DNA of 40,942 bases from CAZOWM01 sp964583615 (GTDB lineage Bacteria; Spirochaetota; B62-G9; DRHN01). Numbering within the stretch: the stretch's first letter is position 1; the number at the start of each line of letters is the position of its first letter. The position numbers were made by a program, and so were the translations under genes. The stretch covers positions 1 through 40,942 of the forward strand of contig CAZOWM010000031.1 of the NCBI GenBank assembly GCA_964583615.1. The letters run 5' to 3'. The notes beneath the pieces are model-generated. The model searched no databases. It was not told the DNA's origin and worked only from the letters and a program-made list of their open reading frames with translations. Positions 1 to 8,208 of this stretch are shown piece by piece.

Positions 1-234
1 GAAACAACGGAAGAGCAGACGGTTGCCGAAACAACGGCTGAGGAGGCGGCTTCCGGAGACGAGATAGAACATACGGCTTCAATTGCTGAAACTGATTCTG
101 CAACGAAAGCAGAAGAAAATACTGAACCTCCTGAACAAAAGGAAGAGCTCTCGGAAGAAGAACCGCCTCTCGATGAAACCGGTGAGAACAAGGATGAGAC
201 AGAGGCGAAAGCGGAGAAACAGACAACCGATTAA
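1..234 (+). CDS. rpsB: C-terminal tail of a protein, probably ribosomal protein S2 (partial)
   Basis: The window opens inside a reading frame (frame 1) that ends with TAA at 232-234, so only the last 77 codons are visible. They encode a low-complexity, very acidic tail rich in Glu and Thr with scattered Ala, Asp and Lys and no recognisable fold. The identification as 30S ribosomal protein S2 rests on position: tsf follows 21 bases later, and rpsB-tsf is one of the most conserved bacterial gene pairs. Several bacteria extend S2 with an acidic C-terminal tail, and this segment would fit that. None of the S2 core is inside the window, so the name is an inference. The tail may also be an independent acidic protein. 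Confidence 0.5.
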   Translation, partial: ETTEEQTVAETTAEEAASGDEIEHTASIAETDSATKAEENTEPPEQKEELSEEEPPLDETGENKDETEAKAEKQTTD

Positions 235-255
235 TACAATTATTGGAGGTGGACC

Positions 256-1116
256 GTGGCAATAAGTGCTCAATCTGTAAAGGAATTACGCGAAAAGACC
301 GGTGCCGGGATAATGGACTGTAAGAAGGCGCTTGCTGAAACGAGCGGTGATCTGGACAGGGCGATCAAGCATTTGCGCGAAAAAGGCCTTGCTGAGGCGA
401 AAAAGCGCAGCGGAAGAGAAGCGAAAGAGGGAATCATTACCGTGATATATAGTGAAGATGGGAACACAGTCAGTATAGTTGAGGTGAACTGCGAGACGGA
501 TTTTGTTTCGAGAACAGACGAGTACAGGGAGTTCGTGCAGAACGTCGCCCACTCGGTTCTGGATAACGGAGTTGCGGATGTGCAGGATCTTCCCGATGAG
601 ATCCATACAAGGGTCAAGGAGGCGGTTGCGTCTTTCGGAGAAAACATACTCGTCAGGAAGGTCGCACGATTCACGAAGAGCGATGAAGAGAGATCTGTCT
701 TCCAGTCATACATTCATCTCAACGGGAGGGTCGGTGTAATCGTCGAGTTCCTTCTCGAGAACGGTACTCACGCAGAAAGCGAGCATTTCAGGGAGGCAGC
801 GAAAAACATCGCGCTCCAGATCGCTTCCATGGGGCCTCTTGCGGTTTCTAAAGATGACTTTCCCCAGGATGTTCTCGAAGAACAGAAGGACATATTCGAA
901 AAACAGGCAAAGGAGAGCGGAAAGCCCGAAAACATCATCGAGAAGATCGTCAAGGGAAAAATCGAAAAGTACCTTTCCGAGTTCACCCTCGAGGGGCAGA
1001 AGTATGTGAAAAACAGCGATATCACGGTGAAAAAATATCTCGAGGAAGCGGGGCAAAAAGCAGAGGGAAAAATCGAAATCAAAAGGTTCGCGAGGTTCAA
1101 GCTTGGCGAAGAATAG
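256..1116 (+). CDS. tsf: Translation elongation factor Ts
   Basis: EF-Ts is the cytoplasmic guanine-nucleotide exchange factor that recharges EF-Tu after GTP hydrolysis. The 286-residue product begins with the UBA-like N-terminal domain and carries the hallmark segment TGAGIMDCKKAL near residues 15-26, followed by the core with EVNCETDFVSR near residues 77-87, both diagnostic of the family. Length is normal for bacteria (about 280-300). The start is GTG at 256: GGAGGT at 245-250 lies five bases upstream, and the family's usual N-terminus (S/A-x-x-V-K-E-LREKTG) matches. The gene follows the presumed rpsB end closely and its 3' end overlaps pyrH by 14 bases, indicating one transcript and coupled translation. 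No anomaly seen. Confidence 0.97.
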   Translation: MAISAQSVKELREKTGAGIMDCKKALAETSGDLDRAIKHLREKGLAEAKKRSGREAKEGIITVIYSEDGNTVSIVEVNCETDFVSRTDEYREFVQNVAHSVLDNGVADVQDLPDEIHTRVKEAVASFGENILVRKVARFTKSDEERSVFQSYIHLNGRVGVIVEFLLENGTHAESEHFREAAKNIALQIASMGPLAVSKDDFPQDVLEEQKDIFEKQAKESGKPENIIEKIVKGKIEKYLSEFTLEGQKYVKNSDITVKKYLEEAGQKAEGKIEIKRFARFKLGEE

Positions 1117-1825
1117 CGTACTGAGATACAAGCGTATACTTCTCAAAATCAGCGGAGAGGCAATTTCCTCACCATCAGACATATTCGACTTTCGCACTGT
1201 CGATGCTCTGATCTCTGAAATAGTAGACGTATACACTCTGGGTACAGAAGTCGGGATTGTGATAGGGGGAGGAAATATCATCCGCGGGGAGAAGCTCGCG
1301 GGCGCCGGATTCAACAGGAACCGGTCGGATTACATGGGTATGCTCGCAACCGTGATAAACGGCATGCTTTTTGAGAATGCATTCGAGCAAAAGGGCGTTT
1401 CAGCAAGACTCCAGTCTGCGCTTCAGGTGACATCGGTGACTGAAGGCGTGACTGCGAACACCGGTATCCGGTATCTTGAGCAGGGAAGCATCGTGATCTT
1501 TTCCGGGGGCACGGGAAATCCCTATTTCACCACAGACACTGCCGCTGCTCTCAGAGCGTGTGAAATCGGCGCGGATGTGCTCCTCAAAGCAACAAAGGTT
1601 GATGGTGTATTCGACAAAGACCCGGCGGCCTTCAAGGACGCGATCTTTTTCCCTGAAATATCTTATGATGATATATTGAAACGCAAGCTGAAAATTATGG
1701 ATATGACCGCAGTGATAATGTGCAGGGACAATGAAATCCCCATCATTATATTCAATCTTCATCAACACGGAAACCTGAAAAAGATTGTGAGCGGTGAAAC
1801 GATTGGAACGATAGTAAAGGAGTAA
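1103..1825 (+). CDS. pyrH: Uridylate kinase (UMP kinase)
   Basis: Phosphorylates UMP to UDP with ATP in pyrimidine nucleotide synthesis; bacterial UMP kinases are hexameric amino-acid-kinase-fold enzymes. The 240-residue product shows the family landmarks in order: YKRILLKISGEA near the N-terminus, the GGGNIIRG glycine loop around residues 55-62, DYMGMLAT, and the C-terminal nucleotide-binding stretch TDTAAALRA...LKATKVDGVFDKDP. Start is TTG at 1103, giving an N-terminus (MAKNSVLRYKRI) that matches the family; GAGG at 1092-1095 lies seven bases upstream. It overlaps the end of tsf by 14 bases and is followed directly by frr, so the tsf-pyrH-frr unit is probably co-transcribed and translationally coupled. 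Confidence 0.96.
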   Translation: MAKNSVLRYKRILLKISGEAISSPSDIFDFRTVDALISEIVDVYTLGTEVGIVIGGGNIIRGEKLAGAGFNRNRSDYMGMLATVINGMLFENAFEQKGVSARLQSALQVTSVTEGVTANTGIRYLEQGSIVIFSGGTGNPYFTTDTAAALRACEIGADVLLKATKVDGVFDKDPAAFKDAIFFPEISYDDILKRKLKIMDMTAVIMCRDNEIPIIIFNLHQHGNLKKIVSGETIGTIVKE

Positions 1826-1828
1826 GTG

Positions 1829-2386
1829 ATGCATGAAGAAATCAAGAAGAGAACACGTCAGAGAATGGACAAGAGTATCGACAGTCTGAATGAGGATTTC
1901 AAGAAAATTCGTTCAGGGAGGGCAAATGCGTCTCTCGTTGAAGACCTCATGGTCGACTATTACGGAAACCGTCTTCCTTTGAAACAGCTTGCAGGCATTT
2001 CTGTGCCCGAACCCAGATTGATTGTGGTACAACCGTGGGACAAGGGAGCACTTTCTGAAATAGAAAAGGCGTTCCACAAGTCCGATCTCATGTTGAATCC
2101 CAACAACGACGGCAAGGTGATCCGTATTTCCATTCCTCCGCTGACAGAGGAAAGGCGCAAGGAGCTCGTGAAGATATCGAAGGGAAAAGCGGAGGATGTG
2201 CGTGTCGCAATTCGCAATATCAGAAGGGACGCAAATGAGGAGGTGCGGACAGCGGAGAAGAACAAGCATATAAGCGAGGATGAAACGAAAAAGGTGATGG
2301 ATGAGATCCAGAAGGTCACTGACGAATACATTGAAAAGATCAACAAGCTTTTTGATGCAAAAGAAACGGAAATAATGGAAGTTTGA
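1829..2386 (+). CDS. frr: Ribosome recycling factor
   Basis: RRF works with EF-G to split the post-termination ribosome into subunits. The 185-residue product has exactly the usual length and the three-helix-bundle plus small beta-domain layout: an N-terminal helix containing MDKSIDSL...FKKIRSGRAN, the beta domain with YYGNRLPLKQLAGISVPEPR, and the C-terminal half containing IRISIPPLTEERRKELVK and the conserved RR[DE]AN segment. Two start codons are adjacent (GTG 1826, ATG 1829). I chose ATG because AAGGAG at 1817-1822 is six bases before it but only three before GTG, and the resulting length is canonical. It follows pyrH with almost no gap and precedes uppS by 12 bases, in the usual order. 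Confidence 0.96.
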   Translation: MHEEIKKRTRQRMDKSIDSLNEDFKKIRSGRANASLVEDLMVDYYGNRLPLKQLAGISVPEPRLIVVQPWDKGALSEIEKAFHKSDLMLNPNNDGKVIRISIPPLTEERRKELVKISKGKAEDVRVAIRNIRRDANEEVRTAEKNKHISEDETKKVMDEIQKVTDEYIEKINKLFDAKETEIMEV

Positions 2387-2398
2387 GTGTAACCGCCC

Positions 2399-3139
2399 AT
2401 GAGCGAGCAGCTTGAAAAAAGAAATCCGCGCCACGTTGCCATCATCATGGACGGAAACGGAAGGTGGGCCGCACAAAGAGGGCTGCCCAGAACCGAAGGC
2501 CACAGGGTCGGCGCAGGGCGCGTCAAGGAAATTGCGCACGCGTGCCTCGATCTGAACATCGAGTACCTGACGGTATATGCGTTTTCAAAGGAAAACTGGA
2601 AGAGGCCGAAAAGAGAAGTGAGCAGCATTATGCGGCTCACAGAGTTTTTTTTCAAGCATGAGTTTAATAAGCTTCGAAACAAGGGAGTATTTTTCGTTCA
2701 TGTCGGAGACCGAACGGGTATTCCCAAATACGTGACACGGATTTTAGACCATATAGATGCGCACAATACCGAAGATAAAAAACTGTATCTCAATATTGCT
2801 TTTAACTACAGCGGGAGAAACGAGATTGTGGAAGTATGCCGGAAACTGTGCTCACTTGTCAGACAGGGAGAGATTGAACCTTCCCGGATTTCGGAAAAAG
2901 ACATAGAACGATTTCTCTATACAGCTGATATTCCTGACCCCGATCTTCTCATACGAACCGGCGGGGAGTTCAGGGTGAGCAATTTTCTGCTCTGGCAAAT
3001 TGCGTACACGGAGCTCTGGGTCACGGATGTGCTCTGGCCCGATTTCAGCGCCGACATTTTCAGGGCTGCGATCAAGGACTATATGAAGCGGGAGCGGCGT
3101 TTCGGGAGGGTCGGTTCATCCGGGGAGAAAAAAACCTAG
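2399..3139 (+). CDS. uppS: Isoprenyl transferase (undecaprenyl diphosphate synthase)
   Basis: Condenses farnesyl diphosphate with isopentenyl diphosphate units to the C55 lipid carrier for peptidoglycan and other surface polymers. The 246-residue protein carries the cis-prenyltransferase signatures: HVAIIMDGNGRWA with catalytic Asp18, the RTEGHRVG segment after it, SKENWKRP, and the C-terminal LIRTGGEFRVSNFLLWQ and YTELWVTDVLWPDF blocks that bind the diphosphate and form the dimer. The start ATG has no clear Shine-Dalgarno sequence; translation may rely on coupling to frr, which ends 12 bases upstream. The stop codon is directly followed by the cdsA start codon. Neighbouring cdsA also makes an envelope-lipid precursor. 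Function confident; exact product chain length is not visible. Confidence 0.95.
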   Translation: MSEQLEKRNPRHVAIIMDGNGRWAAQRGLPRTEGHRVGAGRVKEIAHACLDLNIEYLTVYAFSKENWKRPKREVSSIMRLTEFFFKHEFNKLRNKGVFFVHVGDRTGIPKYVTRILDHIDAHNTEDKKLYLNIAFNYSGRNEIVEVCRKLCSLVRQGEIEPSRISEKDIERFLYTADIPDPDLLIRTGGEFRVSNFLLWQIAYTELWVTDVLWPDFSADIFRAAIKDYMKRERRFGRVGSSGEKKT

Positions 3140-3979
3140 ATGCTCAAGAGAATAATCGTTTCCTCCATATTCATTCCGATTATTATCGGTGCCGTTTACG
3201 TGCCTTTCCTTCATAGTATTTTTTTGTTTCTCTTTGTCCTCATTTTGTCGGTCCTCGCTGCAAGAGAGCTGTCTGAAATCAACCGGCTGATTTTTCAAAC
3301 TACAACGCGCACGTACCGCTCTCTTTTTTTGTGGGCCATTCCAGGAGCAGGGGTTATCTGTTTTTTTTACGCAAAAAGCTTTCTGCAGCTCGGACCTGTG
3401 GTTTCAGGAAGCGTCGCGGGGATCCCGCTGGTGTTTTTCTTCTTCTTTTCGCTGAAAAAGCCGATTACCGGAAAACCCGCAGGCAGTTTTCTTCTCTACT
3501 CCGCACATTACGTGTACACTGCGCTGTTTCCTCTTATTATCTTTATTATGAGACAGGAGAACAGAGGGGTGTTTTATATTCTCGTTCTCTTTCTTCTTGC
3601 ATGGTTCAATGACGCATCCGCCTATTTTATCGGTTCCTCTTTCGGGAGGACGCGGGGGCTCATAAAGGCCAGCCCCAACAAGAGTCTCGAAGGGTATGTA
3701 GGTGCTTTTGTGTTGACCATACTCCTCGCGGTCTCTCTTCGCGGAATATTTGGGGGGAAGTTTCCCTTTGACTGGGTGCAGACACTGGCTGTGGGAGGCC
3801 TGATTGCGGTCTGTGCACCGGTCGGCGATCTTGTTGAGTCCGTGCTCAAGAGAAAAGCAGGGGAAAAAGACTCCTCGCATCTGCTTCCGGGTCTCGGTGG
3901 TGTGCTCGATATATTTGACAGCATCTTGATGAGCGCGCCTTTTTATTATATTTTAATCAAACTCGTGTTTGGAATGTGA
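3140..3979 (+). CDS. cdsA: Phosphatidate cytidylyltransferase (CDP-diglyceride synthase)
   Basis: Makes CDP-diacylglycerol from phosphatidic acid and CTP at the inner membrane, the branch point to all major phospholipids. The 279-residue product is strongly hydrophobic with about seven or eight membrane segments, starting immediately with one. The C-terminal family signature is present around residues 227-262: APVGDLVESVLKRKAGEKDS followed by LPGLGGVLDIFDS. Compared with the common PGHGG-x-LDR-x-DS form, the His is Leu and the Arg is Ile; the catalytic acidic residues (GD, KD, LD, DS) remain. The start codon directly follows the uppS stop; GGGGAG lies twelve bases upstream. It overlaps the possible rseP GTG at its stop codon. 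In treponemes dxr commonly sits next; here it does not. Confidence 0.9.
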   Translation: MLKRIIVSSIFIPIIIGAVYVPFLHSIFLFLFVLILSVLAARELSEINRLIFQTTTRTYRSLFLWAIPGAGVICFFYAKSFLQLGPVVSGSVAGIPLVFFFFFSLKKPITGKPAGSFLLYSAHYVYTALFPLIIFIMRQENRGVFYILVLFLLAWFNDASAYFIGSSFGRTRGLIKASPNKSLEGYVGAFVLTILLAVSLRGIFGGKFPFDWVQTLAVGGLIAVCAPVGDLVESVLKRKAGEKDSSHLLPGLGGVLDIFDSILMSAPFYYILIKLVFGM

Positions 3980-3981
3980 CT

Positions 3982-5301
3982 ATGGGTATTACGATACTTC
4001 TTGGGATTGTTTCGGTAGGAATTCTCATCTTCGTTCATGAGTTCGGGCATTTCCTCATCGCCCGGGCTTCCGGCATCAAGGTGGAGACTTTTTCGATCGG
4101 GTGGGGACGCGGTATCGTCTCCTTCAACTGGAAGGGGACGAAGATACAGATAGGATGGATTCCATTCGGCGGGTACTGCAAGATGGCGGGAGATTCGCCC
4201 AAGGATGCCACAAAAGGCACTCCGGATGAATATTATTCGAGCGCTCCCTGGAGAAGAATCCTCGTGGCCCTCGGAGGGCCGGCATTCAATTATCTATTCG
4301 CAGCAGTGCTCTTTGTATTCATCGTGTTCGTCGGTTACGAGATAAACACCTATTCCAACAAGATCATTCTGCTCCGGTCAGATGAGCAGCATTTCAGCGC
4401 AGAACAGACACCCGCGAGGATGGCTGGACTGAAAGATGGTGACATCATTGTAGAGATAAACGGGAAAGAGGTCAGGCACTGGGACGACATCACGGAGAGT
4501 ATCGTGAGAAACGCGCTGAAGCCGGTTCGGCTCAAAGTTCTCAGAGACGGAGAGACCTTTGAAACAGTCGCAGTTCCGGAACTCGACGAAGAAACAGGAC
4601 GCGGGCTCATCGGGATACAACCCTGGGTCGAGCCTGTTGTGGGAAACGTGCTCCCAGGTGAACCGGCAGAAAAGGCAGGCATCAAGCCGGGCGACAGGAT
4701 CGTGGAGGTCGACGGAGAGAAGATCGTGCACTACGTCGATTTTTATCAGGCGCTCGAAGAAAAAAGCGACCGGACGGTGAACGTGAAGGTCATCCGGGAA
4801 GGGGCTTCGAAGAACCTCACACTGATTCCTCACCTCGTGGACGGGTATGTTTCTGCAGGGCTTGTGTTCAAGACGCTCACCTACCACTCAGCACAGTACC
4901 CCTTTCATGAAGCGGTCGGAAAAGGTATCATGAAGTCTTTTGAGGGTGTCAGGGATACGGTCAGAGGTGTATACCTTGTGCTGAGCGGAAAGATACAGGC
5001 GAGGAAAGCGGTTGCAGGGCCTGCCAAGCTCATCTACCTGTCCGGTGTAATTGCAAAGGAGGGTTTTGTCTATTTTCTGCAGGTAATGAGTTACATCAGC
5101 ATTGCGTTTTTCATAATGAATCTTATTCCGTTTCCGGCGCTTGACGGAAGCCACATCGTCATTGCACTGTATGAGGTCGTTGTGCGGAAAAAACCGAATC
5201 TCGAGGTGGTACAAAAAATACAGACGTTTGGATTTTTATTTCTTATCGTTCTGCTTATTTTTATTACGATGAATGATATCAGCAGTTTTTTCGGCAGATA
5301 G
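3982..5301 (+). CDS. rseP: RIP metalloprotease RseP (site-2 protease)
   Basis: Intramembrane zinc metalloprotease that cuts single-pass membrane substrates, in other bacteria membrane anti-sigma factors and leftover signal peptides. The zinc motif VHEFGH (His19, Glu20, His23) lies inside the first membrane helix, followed by the typical FGGYCKMAGD segment. Two PDZ domains follow in the periplasmic part (each with a PA..AGLKDGD / PAEKAGIKPGD motif), then the C-terminal helices with NLIPFPALDGSH, the second metal ligand site. With ATG 3982 it has 439 residues. A GTG at 3976 overlaps the cdsA stop, but TTTGGA upstream fits ATG 3982 better (eight-base spacing). A possible anti-sigma substrate is not adjacent; the anti-sigma at 13399 lacks a membrane helix, so it is an unlikely direct substrate. 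Confidence 0.95.
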   Translation: MGITILLGIVSVGILIFVHEFGHFLIARASGIKVETFSIGWGRGIVSFNWKGTKIQIGWIPFGGYCKMAGDSPKDATKGTPDEYYSSAPWRRILVALGGPAFNYLFAAVLFVFIVFVGYEINTYSNKIILLRSDEQHFSAEQTPARMAGLKDGDIIVEINGKEVRHWDDITESIVRNALKPVRLKVLRDGETFETVAVPELDEETGRGLIGIQPWVEPVVGNVLPGEPAEKAGIKPGDRIVEVDGEKIVHYVDFYQALEEKSDRTVNVKVIREGASKNLTLIPHLVDGYVSAGLVFKTLTYHSAQYPFHEAVGKGIMKSFEGVRDTVRGVYLVLSGKIQARKAVAGPAKLIYLSGVIAKEGFVYFLQVMSYISIAFFIMNLIPFPALDGSHIVIALYEVVVRKKPNLEVVQKIQTFGFLFLIVLLIFITMNDISSFFGR

Positions 5302-5321
5302 TAATACGGGGGGCGTGAAAC

Positions 5322-6128
5322 ATGCAAAGATTGAAATGGGTTTTCATCGGTGTGCTGATCCTTTGTTTGAGAGTTCCTCAGCCGGCACTGAGCGGGGACG
5401 ATCCCTTTCGTATCGGGGAACAGCTTCGATACTCGATCTATGCGCTCGGCATAAAAGTCGGCTATCAGACATTGGAGTTCAGCACAGCAGGGGAATTGAA
5501 CAATTCTGAAGTGTATATTCTGAAGGGACTGTCGAAGTCAGCTGGGTTTCTCAGTATCTTCTACAGGCTGAATGACAATTGGACCATATTCATGGAAAAG
5601 GATTCGTTTCTTCCCCTACGCGTCGAAAAAGACTGGCAGGAAGGCAGGGATGAAGGCTACTACCGCTATGAAATCGATCAGCAGTCCAGAAAGGTAACCC
5701 TTTACAATGTATCCGGAGGAACGGTCAAGTCGATCGATTCCAAGAATTCCGTGTTCGATCTGTTTTCACTGGTCTACTATTACCGGAAAAACACTGAAGC
5801 GTTCAATGATGTATTTACCTTTGATTTTCTCGAAGCACGCTCGGTGCAGACAGTCCATTTTCAGAACGAGGGAACAGTGAGAGTCACGGTGCCGAGAATA
5901 TCAGAGAGAAGGAGTATACGGGCACAAAAATTGCAGCAGATCGGGGGGGTGGGGATCGAAATCTACATGGCTGATGACAACCTCAAGCTTCCGCTCAAGA
6001 TCGTTGCGCCTTCCAAGCTCCCGAAAGGCAAGGTCCTGGATATCATATTCTATCTGGACCGCTATTACCCCGGAGAGGGGACCAGTATCGAGGATATACC
6101 CCGTGTCTATATTCCCATTATGAGGTAA
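5322..6128 (+). CDS. Exported DUF3108-like protein
   Basis: A 268-residue protein with a clear N-terminal signal peptide (short basic start, hydrophobic stretch to about residue 20, likely cleavage after an Ala-Leu-Ser-Gly region near residues 22-25). The mature part begins with PFRIGEQLRYSIYALGIKVGYQTLEF, split here as a GEQLRYSIYALGIKVG motif typical of DUF3108 proteins, which are predicted beta-barrel-like or lipocalin-like periplasmic proteins of unknown function. There are no lipobox or catalytic motifs. The start ATG at 5322 is 20 bases after rseP and is preceded by a GGGGGCG stretch. It probably shares the rseP transcript and ends before the promoter at 6197. A perfect TAACCGGTTA palindrome overlaps the stop codon. 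Envelope function is likely by location only. Confidence 0.75.
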   Translation: MQRLKWVFIGVLILCLRVPQPALSGDDPFRIGEQLRYSIYALGIKVGYQTLEFSTAGELNNSEVYILKGLSKSAGFLSIFYRLNDNWTIFMEKDSFLPLRVEKDWQEGRDEGYYRYEIDQQSRKVTLYNVSGGTVKSIDSKNSVFDLFSLVYYYRKNTEAFNDVFTFDFLEARSVQTVHFQNEGTVRVTVPRISERRSIRAQKLQQIGGVGIEIYMADDNLKLPLKIVAPSKLPKGKVLDIIFYLDRYYPGEGTSIEDIPRVYIPIMR

Positions 6129-6196
6129 CCGGTTATCATCTCACTCTTCCGTGTCGATAAGCTAATTAGGGTTTACTTATAAAAAAATAGAATTCA

Positions 6197-6205
6197 TGAT
6201 ATAAT
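6197..6205 (+). promoter_or_regulatory. Extended -10 promoter for the PilZ gene
   Basis: TG at 6197-6198, one base, then a perfect TATAAT at 6200-6205 forms an extended -10 element. No good -35 is seen at 17 bases (only weak TTACTT-like sequence further upstream), which is acceptable for extended -10 promoters. Expected transcription start is near 6212, giving a leader of about 17 bases that contains the AAGGGGG ribosome-binding site at 6216-6222 before the GTG start at 6229. The site lies in the only sizeable space between the rseP group and the PilZ gene, which supports it. Confidence 0.6.
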
Positions 6206-6228
6206 TGTCCGTATGAAGGGGGACAAGT

Positions 6229-7293
6229 GTGGAGATAGAGGCCTTTAGAATCACTTCTCCCACCACAGGTCAGATCATAATACTTGTAATCCTGGTCGTT
6301 GTAGTGGGGCTCGCATTTTTCATTGCATCTCGAAAGATAGCAAGCGGCGACCGAAAGAGGGGCAGACCCATCGGAGAAGGATGGCACAATTTCTATCAAA
6401 TTTCAAAAGTGAGAGGCCTTTCCAAGAACGAAACAGAGGTGCTGAAAAAACTTGTCATCGCGCAGGGGCTTACCAAACCCACACTCATCTTTACCTCCAC
6501 AACGATCCTTGACTCCTGCATACAGAGAGCAATACGGCGGCTGAGCCTTCAGGAGATAAGGGGCGAGTCAAAAGATGACATGATCAACATGTACTACAGG
6601 CTCAGAAACAAGATTACACGCGGGAAAAAGGGGAGGGGAATTGCTTCGTCACGGGCGATTCCCACTGGGGCAAAGCTCAGGCTCGGTGTGTCAAACTTCG
6701 GCTATTACACGGTCACTGTTGTGAGAAACGAGCATGATTACCTCGGGGTCAGTATTCCGGTACTCCCCCCGGGCAAGATCATCCCCTGGAACCGGAAAAA
6801 AGTACGCTGCTCATACTTCAGAGAAAACGATGCGGTGTATGTTTTCGAAACGAAGGTGAGTGATGTGATTATCACCAACTCTCTCCAGACCATCTGCCTG
6901 AGACACACCGATAAAATCACACGAATCCAGAAAAGACTCTATCCCAGACAGAATGTCCGTCTGCCAGTGTTCTATTCCAAAGTACGTGTCACTGAGGAAG
7001 GCGGGAAGAAAAAAGCATTCGTTGACCGAAAGGAGACTCACTGGGGTACGGTGGTCGATGTTTCGGTGGGTGGGCTTTCCATAGAGACGACCGTTCCCTT
7101 TGACAGAAACAACTATCTCAGAGTCGAGTTCGAGCTCAGAGAGGAATACAAGGTCGTGGGCTTCGGAAAAGTCAGAAGAATCGAGAGAAACGCGGCACGA
7201 AAAACATGGATTATGCATATACAGTTCACGAAGATCGACAAGAAACACAGGAATGAGATTTTTGCGGTTCTTTACAACTATCAAACAATTTAG
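6229..7293 (+). CDS. Membrane-anchored PilZ-domain c-di-GMP receptor
   Basis: A 354-residue protein with one N-terminal membrane helix (about residues 14-34, Ile/Val/Leu-rich), a helical linker to about residue 125, a YcgR-N/PilZN-like beta region (about 140-225), and a C-terminal PilZ domain (about 236-350). The PilZ domain keeps both c-di-GMP motifs: RQNVR (Arg240, Arg244) and DVSVGG (Asp277, Ser279, Gly281-Gly282), so ligand binding is expected. PilZ proteins in spirochaetes and elsewhere connect c-di-GMP to motility and surface behaviour; the actual output here is unknown. Start GTG at 6229 is set by AAGGGGG six bases upstream. The last 41 bases overlap the likely start of the YihY gene, suggesting coupled expression. 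Confidence 0.85.
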   Translation: MEIEAFRITSPTTGQIIILVILVVVVGLAFFIASRKIASGDRKRGRPIGEGWHNFYQISKVRGLSKNETEVLKKLVIAQGLTKPTLIFTSTTILDSCIQRAIRRLSLQEIRGESKDDMINMYYRLRNKITRGKKGRGIASSRAIPTGAKLRLGVSNFGYYTVTVVRNEHDYLGVSIPVLPPGKIIPWNRKKVRCSYFRENDAVYVFETKVSDVIITNSLQTICLRHTDKITRIQKRLYPRQNVRLPVFYSKVRVTEEGGKKKAFVDRKETHWGTVVDVSVGGLSIETTVPFDRNNYLRVEFELREEYKVVGFGKVRRIERNAARKTWIMHIQFTKIDKKHRNEIFAVLYNYQTI

Positions 7294-8092
7294 TGCCGCG
7301 CCCGTCCTTAAAAAAACTTTTCAGGGGTTCGGAAAAGACCGCTGTGCCCTTCACGCACGTTCACTCAGTTACGTGTCCATACTCAGTCTTTTCCCGCTCG
7401 CGCTTGTTCCCCTCCTCTTTTTTCAAAGCTCCGGCATGTATCCCTTCTATAGAGAAAAGATTGCAGGTGCGGTGACGCAGGTGTTTCTTCCAGATACGGT
7501 GCAGATCCTTCTCGTGCACCTGGAGTCAATGGTCGACAGGGTGCGTTCCATCGGGTTCATCGGAGCGGTAATGGCAGTGGCAGTGTGTTTTTTCCTGTTT
7601 CTGGAGCTCAGCAGGACGATGAACAGAATCTGGAGTGGAGGGTCTCGTACGCCTGTGGCGGTTGCTGCACTGAAATTTGTCTTTCTCGTTGCAGTATCCC
7701 TGACGATCATTGTTGTCACCTTCGTACTTCAGTCCACCTTTCTTTTCGAATGGGTGCGAGCTCTTTTTCCGGTTCAACTTTCCGGGGGGGTAGTCGTGAA
7801 GGTGGTCTTTCCGCTTTTTTTACACTGGATACTGCTTTTTCTGGTGTATCTCTTCGTCCCTCACGGAGAAAAAAACGTGTCGTTGTGTTTTGCCGCAGGA
7901 GTGATCTCAGGAACCGTCTGGTACCTCATGCGGGTTTTGCTGAAACTGTACATCAAATTCATTCCTCAGATAAGTGCTCTCTACGGATCACTGGTTTTTA
8001 TTCCACTGTTTCTCCTCTGGCTCTATTTTTCATGGATGATCGTGCTTTTCGGGTTCGAGCTGAATTACACTCTCCATTTCGAGCGAACATAA
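7253..8092 (+). CDS. YihY/BrkB family inner-membrane protein
   Basis: A 279-residue integral membrane protein with about six hydrophobic helices and the YihY/virulence-factor-BrkB pattern: an N-terminal cytoplasmic segment, ALHARSLSYVSILSLFPLAL after it, a central WSGGSRTP-like loop, and a C-terminal end with YGSLVFIPLFLLWLYFSW. The family was once called ribonuclease BN, but it is now regarded as a membrane protein of unclear function. The reading frame is open further upstream, but those codons lie inside the PilZ coding region. I chose ATG 7253; a TTG at 7262 has better spacing from AGGA at 7249-7252 and is a real alternative. It overlaps the PilZ gene by about 41 bases. No terminator is evident after the stop. 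Confidence 0.85.
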   Translation: MRFLRFFTTIKQFSAAPVLKKTFQGFGKDRCALHARSLSYVSILSLFPLALVPLLFFQSSGMYPFYREKIAGAVTQVFLPDTVQILLVHLESMVDRVRSIGFIGAVMAVAVCFFLFLELSRTMNRIWSGGSRTPVAVAALKFVFLVAVSLTIIVVTFVLQSTFLFEWVRALFPVQLSGGVVVKVVFPLFLHWILLFLVYLFVPHGEKNVSLCFAAGVISGTVWYLMRVLLKLYIKFIPQISALYGSLVFIPLFLLWLYFSWMIVLFGFELNYTLHFERT

Positions 8093-8208
8093 CAGGCATT
8101 CTCTGTATTTTCGCCCTTCATTAATTTCCTTATATTTCCTTCCAAAATTCTTACAAAGTTCACAAAAATATGATCCATTGTTACTAAAAAACGTCTTCAA
8201 TTCGAATA

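Noticed and set aside
706..1314. 202-codon open frame antisense to tsf/pyrH
   Set aside because: Shadow of two confident genes with no ribosome-binding site or family.
6126..6135. Perfect palindrome TAACCGGTTA at the end of the DUF3108 gene
   Set aside because: Ten bases, no T-run, no second copy noticed; chance is likely.
7100..7252. 51-codon upstream extension of the YihY frame
   Set aside because: Lies in the PilZ coding region and reads as a Ser/Glu-rich shadow; the family N-terminus begins after it.
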